Source: a bacterium (lineage in GTDB: Bacteria; Desulfobacterota; GWC2-55-46; DRQE01). From it: DNA of 5,148 nucleotides. Under the pieces are notes generated by a model, which was not told where the DNA came from, did no database searches, and was given only the letters and a program-made list of their open reading frames with translations. Of the stretch, positions 1-5,148 are shown in pieces. How positions within the stretch are numbered: position 1 is the first letter of the stretch; each line of letters opens with the position of its first letter. Location of the stretch: NCBI GenBank assembly GCA_027017505.1, contig JALUQR010000070.1:1-5148 (forward strand). Direction: 5' to 3'. Made by a program: the position numbers and the translations under genes.

Positions 1-884
1 AACACACTTATCCTTTTTTTACCCCTTTCTAATATATATATCATATTATCGCCAGAGAAGTCAATATCTATAGGAAATTCAAGCAGTTCCCGCGGGGGTG
101 GTGTACCGCCAAACTCCATTATCTTTCTGCCCTCGGGTGTATACACCCTTACCCCCCTCAGGGAGTCCACAAGCCAGAGTCTGTCCTCCTGGTCAACCTT
201 TCCTGCTGTGGGAAGCCCCAGGGTTCCGCCCCTGCCTTCTATGGCCTCAAAGCTTCTCAGGTATTTACCCTCTCTGGTGTATACATGGATTACCCTGTCC
301 CTGCCAAAGGGGGTGAAAAAATATACCACCCTCTTGCCCACAGCAACAGATGAGACAGGCCTGAGCCCTTTTGCAATCCTTCCCACAGGGGTGTCGTTTT
401 CATCGAGCACCACACAGCCACCGTTTTTTATGTCTGTTATGTAGAGGTATCCCCTCTCGTCCATGTCCATACTGCCTGGCATGAAGTCCCCCTCGGTGGT
501 GGGTTTGAAGCTCTTTTCAAGCTCTCCCCTGTAGCTGTATACCATGAGCTCTTCCCTGCCCTCTTCAATCACATATATACGCCCATTCCTTACAGCCACA
601 TCCTTTGGTGCCATAAGCCCCTTTCTTCTGCCAAATCTGTACACAGGTGTGCCATCAAGGGTGAATATCATGACCTCTGCCCTGCCGTTGTCCGCAAGGT
701 AGAGCTCCTCTGCGTTTCTATCTATGAATATGGCGGATGGGTTCTGGAAGGTATCGTTGTAAAACCCCCTTATGGCAAACTTAAACCTCGGTACAGGCTG
801 TGCCCATGTAAGGCTGAATACAGCCACACAGAGTATTACCACTGGCACTATCTTTTTGAACCCTGGAGCATTAAAAGATTCCAT
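1..884 (-). CDS. Secreted six-bladed NHL-type beta-propeller protein, 3' end cut off by the window edge
   Basis: An open frame runs from ATG (884-882) to the left edge without a stop: 294 codons plus two bases. Residues 1-29 form a signal peptide: a start with KK at 10-11, a hydrophobic stretch to about residue 26, and probable cleavage after TWA (residue 28). The rest is repeated beta-propeller blades of about 40 residues at roughly 42-85, 88-128, 134-171, 174-213, 222-259 and 266 onward. Blades show the NHL-like pattern of a short hydrophobic strand, a D/E-R/N turn, a YL/IY strand and a closing DG/EG turn (LDGTP, YRGEL, REGKY, PEGRK). The sixth blade is incomplete, so only a short tail may be missing, but an extra domain cannot be excluded. 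The start lies inside the upstream TPR gene (37-base overlap), with AGGGTG (889-894) four bases before the ATG. A GTG at 848-846 is a less likely start because it would remove the KK of the signal peptide. Such propellers usually bind proteins or ligands; the partner here is unknown, and the adjacent cytochrome is a candidate by context only. Confidence 0.88.
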   Translation of the reverse strand, partial: MESFNAPGFKKIVPVVILCVAVFSLTWAQPVPRFKFAIRGFYNDTFQNPSAIFIDRNAEELYLADNGRAEVMIFTLDGTPVYRFGRRKGLMAPKDVAVRNGRIYVIEEGREELMVYSYRGELEKSFKPTTEGDFMPGSMDMDERGYLYITDIKNGGCVVLDENDTPVGRIAKGLRPVSSVAVGKRVVYFFTPFGRDRVIHVYTREGKYLRSFEAIEGRGGTLGLPTAGKVDQEDRLWLVDSLRGVRVYTPEGRKIMEFGGTPPPRELLEFPIDIDFSGDNMIYILERGKKRISV

Positions 885-1489
885 CTTGCACCCTGGTCAC
901 CTGGGTTTAGCTCGAGCACCCTTTTGAACTCCTCGATTGCCTCATTCCGCCTTCCAGCCCTTTTAAGGGTGAGGGCAAGGTTGTAGTGCAGGGTAACGCT
1001 TTCAGGTGCGTACTTTAGAGCGTCTTTGAAGTGTTCCACAGCCTTCTGGTACTCGCCCTTAAGTGTGTATATATTGGCAATGTAGCCGTGGCTTGATGCA
1101 AGAAGCTCAAGACTTGGTGGCTCTCCGTAATGGCCTCTAAGGAGTACCTCCATTATGTCAACCACCTTCTTGAAGGACTCAAGTGCCCTCTCATATCTGC
1201 CAGACCTTACATAACACAGCCCCAGGTTGTAGTGTGGTTCTGCATAGTGGGGGTCTTTCTCTATGGCCATCTTTAAGAACTCTATTGCGTCCTGGCAGTT
1301 GTTCTCATCAATCAGTGCCTTTGCAAGATTATTTGTGGTTCTCACCTTGCCGGGTGCCTTCCTGAAGGCATCGCTCCAGAGGGTGAGGTCATCCTGCCAG
1401 ACCATGTTACGGCTGTAGGTTAGCACACCCAGGATAAAAATCACCGCAAAGAATATAACAACCTCCAGACTGTTAAGATTCCTTTTCAC
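848..1489 (-). CDS. Membrane-anchored TPR protein, shorter copy of a tandem pair
   Basis: This is a 213-residue protein with one N-terminal transmembrane segment (about 8-25) followed by a soluble part, probably periplasmic given the neighbours. About four TPR units are visible: roughly 51-83, 84-117, 132-164 and 165-197, with typical signatures such as PHYNLGLCY, AVEHF and HYNLALTL. Residues 118-131 form a longer, non-canonical link between TPRs 2 and 3. Residues 24-56 carry TY.RN.VW.D, LW, P.KVR and NNLA at exactly the same numbering as in the upstream TPR gene, so the two are tandem paralogues. The same linker typically joins the last membrane helix to the TPRs in large TMTC-like GT-C membrane proteins (family knowledge), but no glycosyltransferase part exists here. 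The start is GTG (1489-1487): an in-frame TAA lies nine bases upstream, and the next in-frame ATG (residue 29) would delete the anchor. I see no good Shine-Dalgarno site, so translation may be coupled to the gene 18 bases upstream. Probable role: protein-protein scaffold; partner unknown. Confidence 0.88.
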   Translation of the reverse strand: MKRNLNSLEVVIFFAVIFILGVLTYSRNMVWQDDLTLWSDAFRKAPGKVRTTNNLAKALIDENNCQDAIEFLKMAIEKDPHYAEPHYNLGLCYVRSGRYERALESFKKVVDIMEVLLRGHYGEPPSLELLASSHGYIANIYTLKGEYQKAVEHFKDALKYAPESVTLHYNLALTLKRAGRRNEAIEEFKRVLELNPGDQGARWNLLMLQGSKR

Positions 1490-1507
1490 CTTGTGTTATG
1501 GGGTTTG

Positions 1508-2326
1508 CTACTTACTGCCCCTTTCGTCTGTCTTTCCCATCTTCTGGTAGAGTATCTCAAGGTGTTTTTGAAGCAGTGGGTAATCTGGCCTTATCTTCTG
1601 TGCCTTCTGGTATTCAGCGAGTGCCCTCTCAAGCATACCCTTTGCCATGTACACGAGCCCTGCGTTAAGATACGGAGGCACATAGTAAGGGTTGAGTTTT
1701 TTTGCCCTTTCGAACTCCCTTAAGGCCTCATCGAGTCTGCCCATCTCAAGCAGTGTGAGTCCCATATCGTTTCTCACCTCTGCGACATCCGACACCTCAA
1801 GCAGACTCTTAAGCTCCCTTATTGCGTCCTCGTATCTGCCAGCCCTTCTCAGTGCCCTTGCAAGGTTGTGCCGTGTGAGAGGCCGTGGATTAATGGCAAG
1901 TGCCCTTCTGAAGCTCTCTATTGCAGACTCGTGCATGCCCTTAAGACTGTAGGCAATGCCCAGGTTTGAATGGGCAGGTGCATAATAGGGGTTAAGTGCA
2001 ATGGCCTTTTTCTCCTCCTCTATGGCCTTATCTATAAGCCCCTTTTCTATGTACACCGCACCGAGGTTTGCGTGCACCTGTGGCAGTCTTCCCACAGAGA
2101 GTGCCTTAAGGTAGTACTCTATTGCCTTGTCGAGCATGCCCTTTCTGTGGTATGCCATGGCAAGGTTGTTGTAGGGGCGCACCTTGTGGGGAGAGTTCTT
2201 AAGGGTCTGCTTCCACAGAACCACCTCGTCCTTCCACACACCGTTTCTCAGGTATGTTCCTGCCATAAGAACAGCCACTATGAGTAGAAACACCAGGCTC
2301 TCAACACTTAAGCCCTTCTGCCCCAT
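1508..2326 (-). CDS. Membrane-anchored TPR protein, longer copy of a tandem pair
   Basis: This is a 272-residue protein with one N-terminal transmembrane helix (about 9-26) and about six consecutive TPR units at roughly 51-83, 84-116, 117-149, 150-183, 184-216 and 217-250. They end in canonical LNPYY-type helix junctions (ALNPYYAP, KLNPYYVP), and several show the NLG.AY and KAIE signatures. Two near-identical LNPYY segments about 100 residues apart suggest internal repeat expansion. The linker at 24-56 (TY.RN.VW.D, LW, P.KVR, NNLA) aligns without gaps to the downstream paralogue, which supports both chosen starts. The ATG (2326-2324) follows the stop of the propeller-OmpA gene by 11 bases. 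The only purine run, AAGGGG, ends one base before the ATG, too close for a normal ribosome binding site, so coupled translation is likely. The protein is expected to sit on the inner membrane with its TPR solenoid facing the periplasm, probably as a docking scaffold for the cytochrome or the propellers; that role is inferred from context alone. Confidence 0.9.
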   Translation of the reverse strand: MGQKGLSVESLVFLLIVAVLMAGTYLRNGVWKDEVVLWKQTLKNSPHKVRPYNNLAMAYHRKGMLDKAIEYYLKALSVGRLPQVHANLGAVYIEKGLIDKAIEEEKKAIALNPYYAPAHSNLGIAYSLKGMHESAIESFRRALAINPRPLTRHNLARALRRAGRYEDAIRELKSLLEVSDVAEVRNDMGLTLLEMGRLDEALREFERAKKLNPYYVPPYLNAGLVYMAKGMLERALAEYQKAQKIRPDYPLLQKHLEILYQKMGKTDERGSK

Positions 2327-2337
2327 ACCCCTTGTTT

Positions 2338-3681
2338 TTACTTTATCACCAGGAAGTCCACCCTTCTTGCCTTTGCCATGGCCTCCTCTGTGTCCTCTTC
2401 CACATCTATCTCTCCGAGGGGCACTATCTCGAGCCTTTCGGGCTCTATGCCGTGTTCAACGAAGTACTCATAGACAGCCCTTGCCCTCTTCTCTGAAAGT
2501 ACAAGGTTGTACTCCTCTGTGCCCCTTTCGTCTGCGTAGCCACGAATCTTTATCTTCGTTGCGGGATACTTTTTAAGATACTCCACATCCTTCTTGAGAA
2601 TCTCCTTCATCTCCGGGCTCAGCTCTGCACTGTCAAAGGCAAAGTATACTGGCAGTAGCTTTTCCTCCTCTTTCACCATCCTTTCCACATCCTCAACGGT
2701 TGGCTTTCCGGGCTCTGGTCTCTGGGGTGGTGTGGGCTCTGGTGGAGTAGGTGGTTCTTCCTCGGGCTCGATGATTGCGAATCTTCTTATCACCCCGCTC
2801 ATATCCGCAACATAGATGTTTCCCTCGCGTGACACCGCAACAGCCCTTGGCCAGCGAAACACCCTGGGCCCGCCGAACTCAAACAGCGGGTTACCGTTCA
2901 TATCGAAGACAACAACCATCATCCTGTTTGTATCCACCACCACTATTCTTCTTCTATCCCAGTCCACACTGAGTGTAACCGGCAGGCTGAATCCTCCCAG
3001 AAGGCTTGAAAGTCTGCCAAATATTTTGTGCACCCTGCCGTCAAGGGTAAGCCTGTGTACCTTTGCCAGCCCTGAATCGAGAAAGACAAGCTCACCTGCC
3101 CTGACACTCAACCCCTTGAAGTTATGTGCCCTTGTGAACTTCTCATCCAGTATCTTTAGAACCCTTCCCCCAGTGTCAAGTATTATGACACGCCTGTTTG
3201 TTGAATCCCCTATGTAGAGCCTTCCCTCCTCGTCCACATATATGGACTGTATCTCCATGCTTTCCCTTTCGGGCACCTCATCAAGGGGTATTTCTTTTTT
3301 AAAATCTCCCCTGTAGTTGAGCACCACCACCCTGCGTGGCTCTGCCACATATATGTCTCCATTCTTCACATCCAGGGAGAAACAGCACATGTGCTCTATT
3401 CCTGCAAGTGTGTACCTGAAGTGATACACATACACACCATCCTTGGTGGTAACAACCACCCTCTTTTTACCCTTTTCCAGAAGATAGACCTCTTCGTTCT
3501 CCTCGTCTATGAGTATCTGGTCAACCCAGCCCAGGGGTTCTCCGCTGAGTCTTGCATCGAAACCACCCAGGTATTTTATCCTCACCTTGAGGGGACCCCT
3601 GTAGTCTTCCTCCTGTGCAACCGCCTGAGAGGCAAGAAGCACGGCACAGGCCATAATGGCTATGCTCAACACCTTACGCAT
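2338..3681 (-). CDS. Secreted NHL-type beta-propeller fused to a C-terminal OmpA/Pal-like peptidoglycan-binding domain
   Basis: A 447-residue secreted protein. A signal peptide (1-22) ends in AVA before Gln23; it has no lipobox. About six propeller blades follow, near 47-88, 95-131, 141-178, 186-222, 231-270 and 275-303, each with the strand-turn-strand pattern and DG/GG/NG turns of NHL-like repeats (REGNIYVAD is the clearest). Next come a Pro/Glu-rich linker (304-327, DNA 2701-2772), a short charged helix (328-343) and an OmpA-like domain (about 345-447). That domain shows YFAFDSAEL, GYADERGTEEYN, SEKRA and a closing ARRVDF, closest in style to Pal. Asp384 and Arg399 sit 15 residues apart, as do the two OmpA residues that grip the diaminopimelate of peptidoglycan. 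The protein should therefore be fixed to the cell wall with its propeller facing the periplasm or outer membrane. The ATG is preceded by GGGTGA (3688-3693) six bases upstream. It follows the cytochrome gene after a terminator and leads a tight run of four genes. The fusion is unusual; a role in holding or guiding the cytochrome is inferred from position. Confidence 0.93.
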   Translation of the reverse strand: MRKVLSIAIMACAVLLASQAVAQEEDYRGPLKVRIKYLGGFDARLSGEPLGWVDQILIDEENEEVYLLEKGKKRVVVTTKDGVYVYHFRYTLAGIEHMCCFSLDVKNGDIYVAEPRRVVVLNYRGDFKKEIPLDEVPERESMEIQSIYVDEEGRLYIGDSTNRRVIILDTGGRVLKILDEKFTRAHNFKGLSVRAGELVFLDSGLAKVHRLTLDGRVHKIFGRLSSLLGGFSLPVTLSVDWDRRRIVVVDTNRMMVVVFDMNGNPLFEFGGPRVFRWPRAVAVSREGNIYVADMSGVIRRFAIIEPEEEPPTPPEPTPPQRPEPGKPTVEDVERMVKEEEKLLPVYFAFDSAELSPEMKEILKKDVEYLKKYPATKIKIRGYADERGTEEYNLVLSEKRARAVYEYFVEHGIEPERLEIVPLGEIDVEEDTEEAMAKARRVDFLVIK

Positions 3682-3732
3682 GGCACATCACCCTGGAAGC
3701 CCTATCTCTGGTATTTTAATCGGGTATAAAAC
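3682..3732 (-). promoter_or_regulatory. Leader of the propeller-OmpA gene with a clear ribosome binding site; promoter uncertain
   Basis: This 51-base stretch lies between the cytochrome terminator and the next start codon. GGGTGA at 3688-3693 is a good Shine-Dalgarno match, spaced six bases from the ATG. A TAAAAT box (3713-3718) resembles a -10 element, but no matching -35 lies at 16-18 bases, where the terminator stem falls. The downstream genes may thus be expressed from a weak or non-sigma70 promoter here, or by read-through from the cytochrome gene. Confidence 0.45.
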
Positions 3733-3764
3733 AAAAAAGGGGAGGGGATGCTCATCCCCTCCCC
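3733..3764 (-). terminator. Intrinsic terminator of the cytochrome gene
   Basis: A perfect 11-base-pair inverted repeat (3739-3749 with 3754-3764, arms GGGGAGGGGAT and ATCCCCTCCCC) closes a four-base loop. On the minus strand it is followed at once by six T (3738-3733), then GTTTT. It starts 21 bases after the cytochrome stop codon. The stem is very GC-rich, so termination should be strong. In the opposite direction only four T follow after a two-base gap, so it works best on the minus strand. Confidence 0.92.
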
Positions 3765-3785
3765 CGTTTTCAGGCTTCACCTGTA

Positions 3786-5090
3786 TTACCTGTTGTGACA
3801 GAGCTGGCAACCCACATTCGATGCTATGGCGTTTGCACTCTGCGAGCCGAGAGCAACACCAGAGAGGTAGTTCCACCTGAGTGCATCGTAGAATGGGCCA
3901 GCATGTGCGAAGTGACAGCTCAGACAGAACACCCTCGCTGCACTGTCATCGCCTGTGGTGCGGTATGCCACCTTGTTACCGGCATCGCTGGACTTTGCAA
4001 GTGGCAGAGACTTATCTTTTATGACCGCGGCATCATAGTTCGTAAGCCTCACTATGTCCACACCAGCACCTGAGTTGGGTGTGCTGTCTATGAGCACATT
4101 GTCCACAGGATGCCTGTGCCAGTCCAGACCATTTGCGTTGAGGTTTCCGCCTATGTCCTCATGCCAGTTGTCGTGGCACTGGGCACACCAGTTGGATATA
4201 CCATCTGTTGCGTTGGTGTTACCTGCAACGCCAACACCGTAGCAGTTGACCTTACCTGTACCATCTGTTGCACATGTGTCGGTTCCATCAAACGCTGCTG
4301 TGGACATGTACACAGGCCAGATGTGCTGTGAGTTTGATGGACCTTCACCATCCCAGTCTGAACCACCTGCCATACCCACATAGCTCTGTGTGTTTGCTGA
4401 AAGCGCAACCGCTGAGGCAGCACCGCTGTCTGTGGGTATACCCTTTAAGTTCCTGAAGGCGTTTATGTTGTTGGCATCCATACCGCTTGATGCGTTTGTT
4501 CCATGGGGGTCATGACAGTTTGTGCATGTGAAGTAATCGTTTGAAAATGCAACATCACCACCAGGAGGATTCTTTCCTGCAACACCTGTAAGACCCACCG
4601 AGTGTCCATAACCGAGTGCAAAGCTGGAACCTGCTCCTGAGGGTGACCATCCTGTTGAGGAGTTACCCGAAATCTCAGAGGAGAAGTCTCCACCTGCACC
4701 TATGAGAGAGAAGTTAACCTGGTTGTCACTCACATCAGTGTCGTTACCCTTTCCTGCAGCACCATCAATATATACCTTTGGTGCAGGATTGCCGTGTGGA
4801 GCAAATGTGGAGTCTGCCTGTGCACCATTGCTTGCGTGACACTGCAGACACAGGTTCTGTATCTGTGCCCTGCTTGTCACATTACCCCTCAGAAGGATTA
4901 TACTTCCACCTGGTGCACCACCCAGGTTGTCAGGACTCGCTGATGAACCACCCTGGCTGTTGTGCATTGTGTGACAGCTTCCGCATGCAAGGTCTCCAGC
5001 ATTCTTGTGAACCGCAAACGAGGGTGCAACCCCTATTACCAGCACAAGCGCACCAACGAAACACAGAAGTTGTAGAAAAGTCCTCTTCAT
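3786..5090 (-). CDS. OmcS-like secreted hexaheme c-type cytochrome, probable extracellular filament (nanowire) subunit
   Basis: A 434-residue precursor. The signal peptide (1-26) has KR at 2-3, a hydrophobic core and a PSFA end, leaving about 408 mature residues. Six CXXCH heme sites lie at residues 36-40 (CGSCH), 81-85 (CLQCH), 189-193 (CTNCH), 302-306 (CAQCH), 389-393 (CLSCH) and 428-432 (CQLCH). Ten further histidines (28, 43, 99, 163, 196, 256, 310, 325, 327, 396) are more than enough for six bis-histidine hemes. The contexts CHTMHNS.GG, GGDF, YGH, CHDPHG, WCAQCH with a later RHP, and CLSCH..AH match Geobacter OmcS as I recall it, in the same order and at nearly the same total length (432). 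OmcS forms micrometre-long filaments that carry electrons outside the cell. The protein is rich in Gly, Ser, Asn and Asp and poor in charged helices, as such filament cytochromes are, because hemes rather than secondary structure hold the fold. One non-heme cysteine pair (273, 283) may form a disulfide. It is transcribed alone up to a terminator, upstream of propeller and TPR genes. Family membership is strong; polymerisation is inferred. Confidence 0.93.
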   Translation of the reverse strand: MKRTFLQLLCFVGALVLVIGVAPSFAVHKNAGDLACGSCHTMHNSQGGSSASPDNLGGAPGGSIILLRGNVTSRAQIQNLCLQCHASNGAQADSTFAPHGNPAPKVYIDGAAGKGNDTDVSDNQVNFSLIGAGGDFSSEISGNSSTGWSPSGAGSSFALGYGHSVGLTGVAGKNPPGGDVAFSNDYFTCTNCHDPHGTNASSGMDANNINAFRNLKGIPTDSGAASAVALSANTQSYVGMAGGSDWDGEGPSNSQHIWPVYMSTAAFDGTDTCATDGTGKVNCYGVGVAGNTNATDGISNWCAQCHDNWHEDIGGNLNANGLDWHRHPVDNVLIDSTPNSGAGVDIVRLTNYDAAVIKDKSLPLAKSSDAGNKVAYRTTGDDSAARVFCLSCHFAHAGPFYDALRWNYLSGVALGSQSANAIASNVGCQLCHNR

Positions 5091-5148
5091 ACCCTTACCT
5101 CCCTTCTTCTAAGCTAAGTAAGTTAAACCAATTCAATTCGTCCCTGAC
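5091..5148 (-). promoter_or_regulatory. Upstream leader of the cytochrome gene with a strong ribosome binding site
   Basis: GGGAGGT (5097-5103), six bases before the ATG, is a near-perfect Shine-Dalgarno site and by far the best in the window, in keeping with an abundant product. The remaining 45 bases are AT-rich and hold a short repeated CTTAG/CTTA pattern (5109-5122), but no convincing -35/-10 or sigma-54 pair. The promoter probably lies partly or wholly beyond the right edge. Confidence 0.7.

Noticed and set aside
848..2326. The two TPR genes as one gene broken by a frameshift
   Set aside because: Each has its own membrane helix, linker motif and start, and the first ends in a natural charged tail with a stop 18 bases before the second. 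They are tandem paralogues.
3713..3741. Sigma70 promoter before the propeller-OmpA gene
   Set aside because: TAAAAT at 3713-3718 fits a -10 box, but the place for a -35 holds the terminator stem, and the only TTG-like hexamer (3729-3734) is 10 bases away.
3688..3876. Minus-strand 62-codon open frame spanning the cytochrome end, the terminator and the next leader
   Set aside because: It crosses the terminator hairpin and shows no recognisable domain; it is a chance frame.
98..4456. Many plus-strand open frames of 60-133 codons
   Set aside because: All lie antisense to the well-supported minus-strand genes. Their translations are low-complexity (Ser/Pro/Leu/Cys-rich), without recognisable motifs, and their starts lack ribosome binding sites.
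4151..4699. Minus-strand open frames at 4151-4423 and 4463-4699 inside the cytochrome gene
   Set aside because: They are out of frame with the six heme motifs and their Gln/Thr/Val-rich translations are typical shadows of a Gly/Asn/Ser-rich gene.
3786..5090. Lipoprotein signal on the cytochrome (Cys10) or on the propeller-OmpA protein (Cys12)
   Set aside because: Neither cysteine sits in a lipobox at the end of the hydrophobic core. Both precursors have ordinary signal peptidase I sites (SFA and AVA).

Overview
The window holds five protein genes, all read from the minus strand and packed tightly, so transcription runs from the right end of the coordinates to the left. In that order they are: a secreted hexaheme c-type cytochrome (3786-5090); a six-bladed NHL-type beta-propeller fused to a C-terminal OmpA/Pal-like peptidoglycan-binding domain (2338-3681); two tandem, paralogous membrane-anchored TPR proteins (1508-2326 and 848-1489); and a second secreted NHL-type beta-propeller that runs off the left edge (1-884, no stop in the window). 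No RNA gene, CRISPR array or mobile element was seen, and no gene-free stretch exceeds about 105 bases.

The most important gene is the cytochrome. Its six CXXCH sites, its length (434 residues) and the residues around each heme site match, as I remember that sequence, OmcS of Geobacter sulfurreducens, the hexaheme cytochrome that polymerises into extracellular 'nanowire' filaments. The histidine that in OmcS crosses the subunit interface to ligate heme 5 of the neighbouring protomer is present (His43, in a CHTMH motif). The likely reading is a filament-forming cytochrome for long-range extracellular electron transfer.

The cytochrome gene is closed by a strong intrinsic terminator (3733-3764). 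The four downstream genes follow with gaps of 11 and 18 bases and then a 37-base overlap, as expected of one transcription unit. All four products carry a signal peptide or one N-terminal membrane anchor, so all should act in the periplasm or cell envelope. They look like an accessory set for the cytochrome: one propeller tethered to peptidoglycan, one apparently free propeller, and two TPR scaffolds on the inner membrane. A role in export, assembly or anchoring of the filament is inference; no sequence here proves it.

The organism is Gram-negative (OmpA-type domain, periplasmic proteins). Frequent AGG/AGA arginine and ATA isoleucine codons and Glu/Lys-rich soluble proteins suggest a thermophilic or deep-branching anaerobe that respires metals or sulfur compounds, for example a Nitrospirota or Thermodesulfobacteriota relative. 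That placement is weak.
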